From the NCBI GenBank assembly GCA_023423335.1, contig JAFAFU010000041.1, positions 1 through 64,000 on the forward strand: a stretch of 64,000 nucleotides of DNA. Reading direction: 5' to 3'. Below are positions 53,532 through 62,745 of this stretch, in pieces (the first letter of the stretch is position 1; every line of letters begins with the position of its first letter). Origin of the DNA: Bacillota bacterium (lineage in GTDB: Bacteria > Bacillota > Clostridia > Lachnospirales > Lachnospiraceae). A program made the position numbers and the translations under genes. Under the pieces are notes generated by a model. The model was not told where the DNA came from, made no database searches, and worked only from the letters and a program-made list of their open reading frames with translations.

Positions 53532-53876
53532 TTACAGATTACTTCCGTTCCAGCCCCAGGTTTTTACTTCCTCATACTTAACATAAATCTGTGCCGGACT
53601 GATATTTAGTTCCTCATTCAGGACTTTGGTTATGGCAGCCGTCAGCTTATCATATACTCCGGCATTCGATCCGCCGAACAGCTTTACCTCTACAAAGGCC
53701 ATGGACTTGTCCGACCCGCCTTTAAAATACATGGGGACCTTATCCTCAAAGGATAGCATCAGCCAGTCCTCGCTTTTTCCCGGAACCAGCTCTATGGCCT
53801 TTCCCAGCTTCTGTTTGATGGCATCGGCTCTCTCTCTGGTAATATCAATATTTGTTTTTGTACTGATAAATGGCAT
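53532..53876 (-). CDS. MIF-like tautomerase family protein
   Basis: A 114-residue protein of the macrophage-migration-inhibitory-factor/tautomerase superfamily. Met-Pro at the start leaves Pro as the catalytic N-terminal base; SEDWLMLSFEDKVPMYFKG and FVEVKLFGGSN are recognisable. It should form a trimer with keto-enol tautomerase activity; the natural substrate is unknown. AAAGGAG precedes the ATG. The gene stands alone. Confidence 0.9.
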   Translation of the reverse strand: MPFISTKTNIDITRERADAIKQKLGKAIELVPGKSEDWLMLSFEDKVPMYFKGGSDKSMAFVEVKLFGGSNAGVYDKLTAAITKVLNEELNISPAQIYVKYEEVKTWGWNGSNL

Positions 53877-54031
53877 ATCCTATCTCCTTTCCGCATTATG
53901 CATCTTCGCAGCCTCGCTGCATTTCTGATTTATAATTGTTATTTTATGGTTGTCAATGATAATTTATGTTGATATCCCTGATTTGTCAAGCTGTTTTAGT
54001 AAATTCATCCCTGATTAACTAAAAGGTCGTC

Positions 54032-54062
54032 AAAAAGCCCCGATGGGCATCACCACCGGGGC
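54032..54062 (-). terminator. Terminator of the cotJ operon
   Basis: Minus strand GCCCCGGTGG..CCATCGGGGC hairpin followed by TTTTTGACG, directly after cotJC. Confidence 0.92.
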
Positions 54063-54076
54063 AGGATTTATCTGGC

Positions 54077-54685
54077 TTATTTGCATAAATCAGCAGGGAA
54101 TGCAGGATTTATTGCATAGAAGTTCTTTGAATCCAGATCATCCTGAATAATCCTTAGGCATTCGCCGAATCTCTGGAAATGCACAATTTCCCTTATCCTT
54201 AAGAACTTAATCGGGTCACAGATCTCCTGGTCATGAACAAGACGAAGAATATTATCATAGGTTGTTCTGGCCTTCTGCTCTGCTGCCATATCCTCTACCA
54301 GGTCGGTAATCGGATCTCCCTTGCTCTGGAAGAAGCAGCTGTTAAATGGAATCCCGCCGGCGGATTGCGGCCACAGACCGAGGGTATGGTCAACATAATA
54401 TTTCTCAAAGCCGCCCTCCATGATCTGCTGGGGCGTAAGATCCCTTGTTAACTGATGAACAATTGTACTGACTATTTCCATATGCGCCAACTCTTCTGTT
54501 CCGATGTCGTTTAATACGGCGACACATTTCTTATTGGTCATCGTATATCTCTGGGATAAATAACGCATGGAGGCCGCAAGCTCTCCATCCGGTCCGCCGA
54601 ACTGGCTCATGATTACCTGTGCCAGTCTGGGGTTACACTGCGTAATATTTACAGGATATTGTAGTCTTTTCTCATAACTCCACAT
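54077..54685 (-). CDS. cotJC: Spore coat protein CotJC, manganese-catalase family
   Basis: A 202-residue ferritin-like protein related to Mn-catalase. MWSYEKRLQYPVNI at the start, GELAASMRYLSQRYTM and DIGTEELAHMEIVSTIVHQL provide carboxylate/His ligands of the di-metal site, and EQKARTTYDNIL another. It is part of the inner spore coat in Bacillus and may defend against peroxide. It follows cotJB closely and closes the operon. Sporulation control is expected but no sigma-E/K site is convincing. Confidence 0.95.
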   Translation of the reverse strand: MWSYEKRLQYPVNITQCNPRLAQVIMSQFGGPDGELAASMRYLSQRYTMTNKKCVAVLNDIGTEELAHMEIVSTIVHQLTRDLTPQQIMEGGFEKYYVDHTLGLWPQSAGGIPFNSCFFQSKGDPITDLVEDMAAEQKARTTYDNILRLVHDQEICDPIKFLRIREIVHFQRFGECLRIIQDDLDSKNFYAINPAFPADLCK

Positions 54686-54688
54686 GCA

Positions 54689-54943
54689 TTAGCACCTACC
54701 TTCCCACGGCCAAGGCTCGTCAATCCAGGTCCACCTGTTTTTTACATTAACATCATACATATTAATCGGACCATAACACTTGGTGTATTCGTCGACAGCT
54801 TCATTTCTTACTCTTTCAACCTTTTCCCAGTGGTCTAGCGCAGCCTGATCGGTCGGGTGGGTGTCCAGAAAAAGCCTGAGGTCATCGCAAACAAAGCTTG
54901 TGGCTGTGATACAAGCAAATAATTTTTCCCTATTATTATCCAT
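54689..54943 (-). CDS. cotJB: Spore coat protein CotJB
   Basis: An 84-residue small coat protein. LFACITATSFVCDDLRLFLDTHPTDQAAL and the C-terminal PINMYDVNVKNRWTWIDEPWPWEGRC are diagnostic of CotJB. I start at ATG 54943, which has AAGGGG upstream; an earlier ATG at 54964 overlaps cotJA and has no site. The stop is three bases before the CotJC start. Confidence 0.93.
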   Translation of the reverse strand: MDNNREKLFACITATSFVCDDLRLFLDTHPTDQAALDHWEKVERVRNEAVDEYTKCYGPINMYDVNVKNRWTWIDEPWPWEGRC

Positions 54944-54944
54944 A

Positions 54945-55235
54945 CTATTTGCAACCCCTTCCATACCAGTCTAAATCCAGCTCCTTAAAAATCGTCCCAT
55001 TCTTTAAAGCAACAAACTCATTTTCATAAAGATTTCTGAAGCATTGCCACGGAACATAGCACATTCCTATCGGAAAACGATCGGAATCGAATTCATCCTC
55101 ACAGTAATCCTTTCCTCTTCCGCATTTGTCGTCCGGCTCATATCTGCCCATCACATTGTCACAAACAGGATCATTTGCTCTATATGGTGAAACATTTCTG
55201 TTATATCCCATATTGCCACGATACCGTCTATCCAT
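54945..55235 (-). CDS. cotJA: Spore coat-associated protein CotJA
   Basis: A 96-residue protein with the C-terminal CotJA domain (FPIGMCYVPWQCFRNLYENEFVALKNGTIF..LDLDWYGRGCK). The N-terminal half is polar, Arg/Asn/Asp-rich with several Cys, longer than in Bacillus CotJA and probably extended. AAAGGAGAGG precedes ATG. First gene of the cotJA-cotJB-cotJC operon; it identifies the host as an endospore former. Confidence 0.93.
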   Translation of the reverse strand: MDRRYRGNMGYNRNVSPYRANDPVCDNVMGRYEPDDKCGRGKDYCEDEFDSDRFPIGMCYVPWQCFRNLYENEFVALKNGTIFKELDLDWYGRGCK

Positions 55236-55486
55236 AAATCGCCTCTCCTTTCACTTATTCACGAGCAACTTAAATGCACTTTTGTTGTTCTATATATACT
55301 ATGATTAAGGGACAATTCTGTGCCTGTTTGCCGGGATAGAATACAAGCTCCGCAAATATTTTATAATTTTGTTGAATTGAGGAATTATCACATTTCAAAT
55401 GATTGACAATAAATCTAAATTAATATAATATTTATCTATAGATATCCCATAGACATACACGAAGCGGCAGAGGGAGCGAACGGAAT

Positions 55487-56413
55487 ATGTATCATTTTAT
55501 TATCAACCCAAAATCCAGTTCCGGCAAAGGAATTCGTTATTGGTGGTCCGTCAAAAGCGAACTGGACACCAAGCAGGTTTCCTATACAGCCTATTTCACC
55601 AAGCAGGAAGGACATGCCAGCGTATTGGCTGAACAAATCTGCAGCAAATTCACCGGCATCAAGAATATCGTGGTTTTGGGCGGTGACGGAACACTGAATG
55701 AAGTTATGAACGGTATCTTCGATTTCAGTCAGGTAATCCTTGGCTATATTCCCTCCGGCTCCAGTAACGATCTGGCAAGAAGCCTTCATATCCCGAAGGA
55801 TCCGAAAAAAGCTCTGGAGAATGTTTTAAAGCCAACCCGTTTTAAATATCTTGATTATGGTATCATCGAGTTTATCGATTCTCAGGACAGGCCCAGGAAT
55901 TTCTGCTGTTCCAGCGGGATCGGATATGATGCAAATGTATGTGTGGAGGTCCAGGCTTCTCCGCTCAAGACAAGACTGAATCGCTTTGGGGCGGGTAAAT
56001 TAATCTACCTGTCCATCGCCATAAAGCAATTGTTCGGCTTAAAGCCCATGAATGCAGCTATCATCGTGGACGGCATCAAAAAAGGCACCTATGAGAAGGT
56101 TCTCCTGGTGTCCAGCATGATCCACAAATATGAAGGGGGCGGTCTTAAGATGGCTCCGGCTGCCGACCCTACGGATGGACGGCTTAGTGTCTGTCTGGTT
56201 CATGGACTCAGCCGAGGGAAGGCCTTATTGCTTCTTCCGTTATTGGTGTTTGGCAAACATATCTATTTTAAGGGAATTGAAACCTTCCATTGTTCGAACA
56301 TCGAAATTATATGTAACAGGGAAGCAGCTGTCCATACGGACGGTGAGATTCCTGCTTTCAGCTCTCATATTAATGTACGCTGTGTTCAAGGCAGGATCAG
56401 AATGATATTATAG
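55487..56413 (+). CDS. Diacylglycerol/lipid kinase (DagK/YegS family)
   Basis: A 308-residue soluble lipid kinase. The catalytic/ATP-binding GGDGTLNEVMNG lies at about 66-77, with PSGSSNDLARSL near 94 and a C-terminal DGE(I) metal-site segment VHTDGEIPAF. It phosphorylates diacylglycerol or a related lipid, returning it to phospholipid synthesis. AGAGGGAG precedes ATG. Its stop overlaps the alternative GTG start of the next gene, so the two are coupled. Confidence 0.9.
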   Translation: MYHFIINPKSSSGKGIRYWWSVKSELDTKQVSYTAYFTKQEGHASVLAEQICSKFTGIKNIVVLGGDGTLNEVMNGIFDFSQVILGYIPSGSSNDLARSLHIPKDPKKALENVLKPTRFKYLDYGIIEFIDSQDRPRNFCCSSGIGYDANVCVEVQASPLKTRLNRFGAGKLIYLSIAIKQLFGLKPMNAAIIVDGIKKGTYEKVLLVSSMIHKYEGGGLKMAPAADPTDGRLSVCLVHGLSRGKALLLLPLLVFGKHIYFKGIETFHCSNIEIICNREAAVHTDGEIPAFSSHINVRCVQGRIRMIL

Positions 56414-56430
56414 TGAAAGCAGGTGCTTTG

Positions 56431-57312
56431 ATGCAGAAACGCTCTCATATCGAGATATCTTCATTAATCGTAATATTTAGTATCGTAACCATACTGGTAC
56501 AATTTTCAGCTTATTATTTCCTTACATCCATTTATGTTGTTTTAGGAATTGCATGCCTGATTACAGCCCTCTGTACCCACATTCTGCTTGAGCAGACCTT
56601 GACCTATCAATCCAGCTTTATCTATCTGGCATTAACCGTATTCATCTCCTTGTTAATCGTATTTTTAACTTACTTCGGAGAGGACCAGAGTATTATCCCC
56701 TATACGGATGCATTACTCATAATTGTAGCGATTAATTGGTTTGTTCCAACTCTGCATTGTTATATCCGTAATATGTTCGATTATGGTACCAGAATTGAGG
56801 ATTTTTCTTCTTTATTCCGCAACAGCAGTATTCTGTTCAATCTGTTCTATCTGGGAATTGTTTTTTACGCCGCTCTGGCTGATAATGCTTTCCCCTGGGC
56901 GTACCGTGCAATCTCGGAGCAGGTTAATGCTACCCCTTTCTGGTCGATTGCGACCCAGATTGAGGATTATATGAACCATATGATTCCCTTCAGCGATATC
57001 TTAACTTATCTGGCAAGCCGGATTTTGTTGTTTATTCCTTATGGATATTTCAGTATCCTTTTGCTGCGGAGGCGCTCCCGTTTCTTAAGGTTCCTGATTC
57101 TGTTCCTGTTACCGGTAATCGTAGAGGTATTCCAGTATTTCCTGATTCCGAACCGATGCGATATTGATGATATCATCTATGGCTTTATCGGAGGCCTCCT
57201 GGGTGCATTACTGTTCCACCTGAATAACGTAATTTTCCGTGCGATATCCGGCAGAAATTTTCTTGCTAAAGATTCCGATTTCAGATACAGTAAGAGTTCC
57301 CTGCATTTCTAA
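56431..57312 (+). CDS. VanZ-family membrane protein
   Basis: A 293-residue polytopic membrane protein. The C-terminal VanZ domain (about 185-270) has LLFIPYGYFSILLLRRRSR and LPVIVEVFQYFLIPNRCDIDDIIYGFIGGLLG; the N-terminal part adds several helices. VanZ proteins can alter teicoplanin or lipoglycopeptide response, mechanism unclear. I start at ATG 56431 (AGGTG upstream); a GTG at 56413 that overlaps the previous stop is possible. Its stop is two bases from the convergent helicase gene stop. Confidence 0.82.
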   Translation: MQKRSHIEISSLIVIFSIVTILVQFSAYYFLTSIYVVLGIACLITALCTHILLEQTLTYQSSFIYLALTVFISLLIVFLTYFGEDQSIIPYTDALLIIVAINWFVPTLHCYIRNMFDYGTRIEDFSSLFRNSSILFNLFYLGIVFYAALADNAFPWAYRAISEQVNATPFWSIATQIEDYMNHMIPFSDILTYLASRILLFIPYGYFSILLLRRRSRFLRFLILFLLPVIVEVFQYFLIPNRCDIDDIIYGFIGGLLGALLFHLNNVIFRAISGRNFLAKDSDFRYSKSSLHF

Positions 57313-57314
57313 AA

Positions 57315-59723
57315 TCAGAATTGTCCCCAAAAGAGAGAGAGGGCTTCTTTCATACTGGAATGATTTACGATCTGAAACGGATACCATTCCTTGGGAAACA
57401 GATTATAGTACTGGGGCTGTGTGAATCTTTCATCCAGCAGCAGAATTGCTCCGCAGTCCTCCTTCGTCCGGATTACCCTTCCTGCCGATTGAAGGACCTT
57501 ATTCATACCCTGGTACAGGTAGGCATAATCAAAGCCCTTTCCGTTTCTCTGATCAAAATACCCCCGGAAAAGCTCCCGTTCATTGCATACCATGGGGAGA
57601 CCCGTGCCAACAATAACGGCTCCGATCAGCCGGTTATTTTTAAGGTCGATTCCCTCACTGAAAATCCCACCCATTACGCAGAAGCCAACCCGGCTTGTCT
57701 TAGGATTCTCTACGAACTCCTCCAAGAACGCTTCCTTTTCTACCTCCGTCATACTGCCCGTCTGCACCGCCAGACCCTCAATTTCCTCGCCGGCCAGGTC
57801 TGCGATAAGCTGCAGCATCTGGTAGGAGGGAAAGAACACCATATAATTGCCTGTTCTGGCTCCGGTAAAATTCTTGATATAATCAAGGATTTTTCTATAT
57901 TCCCTCTCATTTCTGCGCTTATATACGGTGCTGACATCAGCTCCTATCATAATCAAACGGTTTTCCGGCAGGAAGGAGGAGGGTGCATAAACGGCATAAT
58001 CGTCCTGCTTCCCGCCCAGCTGCTCCATATAATACTTAATGGGCAGAAGGGTGGCAGAAAACATCACCGCGCTTCTGCCGCGCTCCATACAGGTTATCAG
58101 ATTCCTGGAGGGATCCATACACTGAAGCTTGATACGGAACCGGTCTCCCTCCTCATAATCCGCATAAACCGTATAATTATCATCATGGATTTCATATATA
58201 TAAAGAAAATGCCGGATATCCAGGTAGAGCCGAAGAGTCTCCTCCCTTCCTTCCAAAAGAAAACTCTCCTGCAGGAAAAGCTCCAATTCAGCCATCAGCC
58301 CGATCAGATGCATGCAAAAACCGTCTATATTATCAATAACCTCGAACTCATCACATTCTCTGCGGAGCTTTAGCAGATCATTGTTACAGTTATCCAGCTG
58401 CTTCGCCAGCTTCGGACTCTTCTCCTTCACATATCTCTTAACCTCCAGGAAGCTATCCTTATATAGGGTTCCGCTATACATTTCCCTGGCCCGGTCTACC
58501 AGATTATGGGCTTCATCGATTAAAAAAACATAGTCACCCTGACGGTTGTCAGAGAAAAACCGCCGGAGATACACATTCGGATCAAATACATAATTATAAT
58601 CACAGATCACCGCATCCGACCAGAGGGTCACATCCAGTCCCATTTCGAAGGGGCAGACACAATGCTTCTCGGCATAGGCAAGAATTAAATCCCTGGAAAT
58701 TTCATTTTCATTGGTGAGAAGATCATAGACGGCATCATTAATCCGGTCAAAATACCCCTTTGCACGCTCACAGGCTCCGGGGTTACAGTCGGGTTTATCA
58801 AGAATGCAGACCTTCTCCTTGGCAGTGATTGTTACCGCTTTAAAAGGCAGGCCGCTCTCCCTTAAAATCCGGAAGGTATCCTCCGCAACCGTACGGGTAA
58901 TCGTCTTGGCTGTCAGGTAGAATATCTTCTCTGTAATTCCCTCCCCCATCGCCTTCACGGACGGGAATACCGTCGATATGGTCTTACCCACTCCGGTCGG
59001 TGCCTCAATAAACAGCTTTTTCTTTCTGAGAATCGTCTTATAGACCCCTGTCACCAAATCCTTCTGCCCATCCCGGTACAAAAACGGAAAGTCCATCGCT
59101 TTAATGGAGGTATTGCGTTTCTCTGTCCATTTAATCTGCCATATGGCCCATTTGGCATATTCACTGGTCAGATGTTCAAACCATTCCGACAGCTCGTCAT
59201 AGGTAAGAATTTCATCAAAGTATTTGATATTCTCCGTCTCTAAATTGCAATAGGTCAGCCGTATCCCTATTCTTGCATGGCCGTATTTGTTGGCGTAGAT
59301 ATAGGCATAGCACATGGCCTGTGCCCGATGAACCCCGATTGGCTCTGTCAGATGGGAAAGCTCAAGGTATACCCCCTTGATTTCATCGATGGTAATTTCC
59401 GGAGGATTAAGCTCCTCCTCCTCAAAGATCAGAACCGAGAAATCATCCCGTATCGTATTGTTTGTTATGACACCATCCGCACGGCCTTCAATCGTAAGGT
59501 CAAAGGCGGCTCCATCCCTGGTTATGGGCACAGTGATACTTAAGGGCACTTCTGCCTTATAGTCCGCACCCATCTGCTTCTGAAGCTTACGGTGGAGCCT
59601 GCTGCCGGCCTGCATGGCATCCATCTCATTTCTGGTTCTGGTATTATCCAGATCTCCGGAGCAAAGAATGAACTCCACAAGGTTTCTTACCGATATTTTA
59701 ATGTTTGGGTAATTTTCCGGCAT
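57315..59723 (-). CDS. DinG/XPD-like helicase with N-terminal PD-(D/E)XK-like domain
   Basis: An 802-residue SF2 helicase. Residues 1-185 look like a Cas4/RecB-type nuclease: TIEGRADGVI and IDEIKGVYLEL supply an E..AD and D-E-I-K pattern. The helicase begins with FLYRDGQKDLV and Walker A EAPTGVGKTIS (about 245), then a four-cysteine iron-sulfur region (KVCILDKPDCNPGACERAKGY; HCVCPFE), IDEAHNLVDRAREM (DEAH box), and QSAGRVIRTKED motif VI. The domain order is that of Clostridial Rad3-like helicases. GGAGG precedes ATG 59723. Confidence 0.88.
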   Translation of the reverse strand: MPENYPNIKISVRNLVEFILCSGDLDNTRTRNEMDAMQAGSRLHRKLQKQMGADYKAEVPLSITVPITRDGAAFDLTIEGRADGVITNNTIRDDFSVLIFEEEELNPPEITIDEIKGVYLELSHLTEPIGVHRAQAMCYAYIYANKYGHARIGIRLTYCNLETENIKYFDEILTYDELSEWFEHLTSEYAKWAIWQIKWTEKRNTSIKAMDFPFLYRDGQKDLVTGVYKTILRKKKLFIEAPTGVGKTISTVFPSVKAMGEGITEKIFYLTAKTITRTVAEDTFRILRESGLPFKAVTITAKEKVCILDKPDCNPGACERAKGYFDRINDAVYDLLTNENEISRDLILAYAEKHCVCPFEMGLDVTLWSDAVICDYNYVFDPNVYLRRFFSDNRQGDYVFLIDEAHNLVDRAREMYSGTLYKDSFLEVKRYVKEKSPKLAKQLDNCNNDLLKLRRECDEFEVIDNIDGFCMHLIGLMAELELFLQESFLLEGREETLRLYLDIRHFLYIYEIHDDNYTVYADYEEGDRFRIKLQCMDPSRNLITCMERGRSAVMFSATLLPIKYYMEQLGGKQDDYAVYAPSSFLPENRLIMIGADVSTVYKRRNEREYRKILDYIKNFTGARTGNYMVFFPSYQMLQLIADLAGEEIEGLAVQTGSMTEVEKEAFLEEFVENPKTSRVGFCVMGGIFSEGIDLKNNRLIGAVIVGTGLPMVCNERELFRGYFDQRNGKGFDYAYLYQGMNKVLQSAGRVIRTKEDCGAILLLDERFTQPQYYNLFPKEWYPFQIVNHSSMKEALSLFWGQF

Positions 59724-59798
59724 AGTTTTCCTCCAAAAAAGCATCTTATATGATTATATCATTTAAGATGCTTGAAATACAGTATAAATTAATACAGC

Positions 59799-60011
59799 TC
59801 AGCGGCCTGCCTGCTCCGCCAGGGTCTTCCTCTTTGATTCCGTTATTTTGTGGCTCCGGATGTATTTCCTGTCATCCTCCTCGTCCTTATCGATAAAGAC
59901 GGTTCTGCCATATCCCCTGCTCTTTTGATACGGTGCCGGATATGCCTTATAGCTGCTGTCACCGGATCGATTGTCCTGTGCTCTGCTATTATTAGCATTG
60001 GTTGTAGCCAC
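59799..60011 (-). CDS. Small polar hypothetical protein
   Basis: A 70-residue protein starting with GTG at 60011 (GAGGGG nine bases upstream). It is rich in Ser/Asn/Arg/Lys/Tyr with an acidic DKDEEDD patch near 42-48 and a basic KITESKRKTLAEQ end; it is probably soluble, possibly disordered. No motif or family I recognise. The good ribosome-binding site and codon pattern favour a real gene, but support is limited. Confidence 0.5.
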   Translation of the reverse strand: MATTNANNSRAQDNRSGDSSYKAYPAPYQKSRGYGRTVFIDKDEEDDRKYIRSHKITESKRKTLAEQAGR

Positions 60012-60249
60012 CGGAATGAACCCCTCTCTGATTAATAAATGTGCCGTTTTACTAAGATATCACGTAATTATTTTATGCTATTTCCGTACAAAGTCAATAT
60101 TTTTCCGAAAAATTTTATTTCCGTTTTTATGCTTGCATTTTTTTCCTCAATCTGATACATTCTAGTTATATTCCTCTCGTACAATAGAGGATAAAACAAG
60201 TGAAATGCAAGCCACACTTGTCATTAAATAGAAAAAGCGAGGTAGTATT

Positions 60250-60609
60250 ATGAGCGAGCACAATCACGGCGGAAGCTGCGGCTGCGGACATGATCATGAA
60301 TTTGAACATGATTCCATCACATTATCTTTAGATGACGGTACTGAGTTAAATTGCATCGTATTAGATATCTTCTCTGTGGATGGCAAGGATTATATCGCAC
60401 TCCAGCCTGAGGAAGGCGAGGAAGAGGATGATAACGTATTCCTTTATCGTTATATCCAGGAAGGTGACGATGATCCCCAGCTGTTGAATATTGAGGATGA
60501 TGAAGAATTCGAAGCTGTTGCGGATGCATTTGAAGAATTACTTGATTCACAGGAATATGATGAAATGTTCGATGAAGATTACGAAGACGAGGATGAGGAA
60601 GAGGAGTAG
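60250..60609 (+). CDS. DUF1292 domain protein
   Basis: A 119-residue very acidic protein. Residues 20-95 form the DUF1292 domain (YrzB-like; TLSLDDGTELNCIVLDIFSVDGKDYIALQP). The N-terminal GGSCGCGHDHEFEHD is rich in Cys/His, as in metal-binding tails, and the C-terminus is nearly all Glu/Asp. The function is unknown; in many Firmicutes the family is linked to yrrL/yrrK. Here it is alone behind a GAGGTAG site, and a large hairpin terminator follows. Confidence 0.88.
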   Translation: MSEHNHGGSCGCGHDHEFEHDSITLSLDDGTELNCIVLDIFSVDGKDYIALQPEEGEEEDDNVFLYRYIQEGDDDPQLLNIEDDEEFEAVADAFEELLDSQEYDEMFDEDYEDEDEEEE

Positions 60610-60665
60610 GCTTCATTATAATCGATGTCCTCATTCATGTGAATAGCCTCATACATTAGAAATAT

Positions 60666-60762
60666 AGGATGCTGCAATAGGAATACTGCATTCCTTTCAG
60701 GAAAAAGCCTTCCGGCTGTTCTCCCTGGAATTGGGCAGTTTCCTCGTCGCAGCATCCTTTTT
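60666..60762 (+). terminator. Large structured terminator after the DUF1292 gene
   Basis: AGGATGCTGC (60666-60675) pairs with GCAGCATCCT (60749-60758) followed by TTTTTG. Inside, GGAA/TTCC, ACTGC/GCAGT and AGCC-TTCC-GGCT pairings extend the hairpin over almost the full 97 nt. Confidence 0.8.
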
Positions 60763-60844
60763 GCATACATAATGTGTATCAATTATGGTAATATATAAAT
60801 AAAATTACCGATCTATCCTGAACAAACCCTTAACCATTTACATA

Positions 60845-60908
60845 TTAAGAAAATCTTAAGGATTTCATAAGAAAGTAACTATATAAAGCCATGCTGTTTT
60901 GTTATAAT
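60845..60908 (+). promoter_or_regulatory. Triple 11-bp direct repeats and promoter of the VanRS-like operon
   Basis: TTAAG at 60845, TTAAG at 60856 and ATAAG at 60867 are spaced exactly 11 bp, as OmpR-family regulators bind. An extended -10 TGTTATAAT ends at 60908, with no good -35, consistent with activator-dependent transcription. Confidence 0.7.
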
Positions 60909-60932
60909 TATTTTGGTTAGGAGGATGATATT

Positions 60933-61628
60933 GTGAGCGCGAATATTCTGATCGTTGACGATGAAGCAGAGATAGCCGATTTAATACAGGTATATTTGAG
61001 AAATGAAGGCTATAATGTATACAAATTTAATAATGCCGCGGATGCTCTGGAATGCATCCATACGATAAAGCTTGACCTGGCAATCCTTGATGTAATGCTG
61101 CCGGATATTGACGGCTTCACCATATGCCGCAGAATCAGGGAAAGCTATAACTATCCGATTATCATGCTTACCGCTAAGGACACGGAGATTGACAAAATAT
61201 CAGGTTTAACCCTTGGTGCGGATGATTACATAACCAAGCCCTTCCGCCCGCTGGAACTGGTTGCCCGGGTAAAAGCCCAGCTCAGGCGTTATACGAGGTA
61301 TAACTCTTCGAATCGGGAACCGGAGGATAATGTTATTGCTTTTTCCGGGTTATTCATGGAGAAAAGCACCCATACCTGTATATTAAATGAGAAGCCCATA
61401 TCCCTTACCCCGACTGAATTTTCGATTCTATGGCTGCTTTGCAGCAATCGTGGCTGCGTTGTCAGTTCGGAACAGCTTTTTCTTAAGGTTTGGGGTGAAA
61501 AATATTATTCCAATAATAATACTGTTATGGTCCATATCAGGCATATACGCGAGAAGATGAATGACTCAACCGAAAAGCCTAAGTATATTAAAACCGTATG
61601 GGGAGTGGGATATAAAATTGACAAATGA
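60933..61628 (+). CDS. OmpR-family response regulator, VanR-like
   Basis: A 231-residue two-domain regulator. The receiver has ILIVDDEAEIADL, the phosphoacceptor Asp at 53 in ILDVMLPDIDGF, and ITKPF with the switch Lys; the C-terminal winged helix (about 130-231) ends FLKVWGEKYYSNNNTVMVHIRHIREKM...TVWGVGYKI. GTG start at 60933 with GGAGG upstream. It is paired with the following kinase and sits upstream of a D,D-carboxypeptidase, which suggests cell-wall stress or glycopeptide sensing, but it may be a PhoP/VanR relative with another signal. Confidence 0.9.
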   Translation: MSANILIVDDEAEIADLIQVYLRNEGYNVYKFNNAADALECIHTIKLDLAILDVMLPDIDGFTICRRIRESYNYPIIMLTAKDTEIDKISGLTLGADDYITKPFRPLELVARVKAQLRRYTRYNSSNREPEDNVIAFSGLFMEKSTHTCILNEKPISLTPTEFSILWLLCSNRGCVVSSEQLFLKVWGEKYYSNNNTVMVHIRHIREKMNDSTEKPKYIKTVWGVGYKIDK

Positions 61629-62745
61629 TTTCTCAAAATTAAAACGTAAAATGCTGTTATGGGTTATCCTTACCGTCATCATATCCATCATTGTCTTAGG
61701 GCTGATTATGGAACTTCTGATTGACGGCATTCTGCAGGCCCCTTTTGCTGACGGCTTCGTATTTTTTGCCCGTAATCTTCTGCGCCTAAGAGAAGCCGAA
61801 GCCATATCCCTTTATCAGAGGCTGTTTCGGAGTAATAAAGAGGCATGGATATTAGCCGGATACCTTATCGTTATGCTTATCGTTTTCTATCTGGTTCTCT
61901 CCCGATTTACCCGGTATTTCCGTCAAGTGAACACAGGCCTGGATCATCTGCTTGAAGAGACCGACAGTGAGATAACACTTTCTCCTGAAATGAACTTCAT
62001 GGAGAAAAAGTTAAATATAATAAAAAATTCATTGCGCAGAAAAACACAGGAGGCACTTGAGGCAGAGCAGAGGAAAAATGATCTCGTCACGTATCTTGCC
62101 CACGACATCAGAACTCCGCTTACCTCTGTCATAGGTTATTTGAGTCTGTTGGAGGAGTCTCCCGACCTTCCGGAGGAGCAGAGGATAAGATATACAAAGA
62201 TTACTTTGGAGAAATCCTACCGATTGGAGAAGCTGATTGATGAGTTTTTTGATATCACCCGGTATAATCTTCAAACAATTATATTAGATAAACAGAATAT
62301 CAATCTTCCCTATATGCTGCTGCAGCTGGCAGATGAATTCTATCCCGTTTTGGTCCAATCAGGAAAATCGGCTGCTGTTGCTGCGGAGGAGAATCTGACT
62401 TTCTATGGCGACCCGGACAAGCTGGCGCGGGTCTTTAATAACATTATGAAAAATGCCATCGCCTACAGTTTGGATAACAGTATCATTCACATTAACGCAA
62501 AAGCCTCCGGTGGCAGCATTATGATATCCTTCACCAACCAAGGCAACCCGATACCGGTCCATAAATTAAATACCGTTTTTGATAAGTTCTACCGGCTGGA
62601 CGAGGCCCGTTCTTCCGGTACCGGAGGTTCCGGTCTGGGGCTGGCAATCGCTAAGAGTATTGTCAATGCCCATGGAGGAGATATCCTGGTTGAAAGTGAT
62701 GAGATAAAAACGGTCTTTACCGTCACTCTTCCCCGAAAATCATAA
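61618..62745 (+). CDS. Sensor histidine kinase, VanS-like
   Basis: A 375-residue membrane kinase: TM1 at about 12-35, a roughly 40-residue extracytoplasmic loop, TM2 at 77-95, linker, phosphoacceptor His162 in YLAHDIRTPLTSVIGYL, and ATPase motifs N (NIMKNAIAYS), G1 (DKFYRLDEARSS) and G2 (GGSGLGLAIAKSI). I use the TTG at 61618, which overlaps the regulator stop by 11 bases; ATG at 61651 is possible. The short outer loop implies an envelope or membrane-borne signal. Confidence 0.88.
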   Translation: MTNDFSKLKRKMLLWVILTVIISIIVLGLIMELLIDGILQAPFADGFVFFARNLLRLREAEAISLYQRLFRSNKEAWILAGYLIVMLIVFYLVLSRFTRYFRQVNTGLDHLLEETDSEITLSPEMNFMEKKLNIIKNSLRRKTQEALEAEQRKNDLVTYLAHDIRTPLTSVIGYLSLLEESPDLPEEQRIRYTKITLEKSYRLEKLIDEFFDITRYNLQTIILDKQNINLPYMLLQLADEFYPVLVQSGKSAAVAAEENLTFYGDPDKLARVFNNIMKNAIAYSLDNSIIHINAKASGGSIMISFTNQGNPIPVHKLNTVFDKFYRLDEARSSGTGGSGLGLAIAKSIVNAHGGDILVESDEIKTVFTVTLPRKS

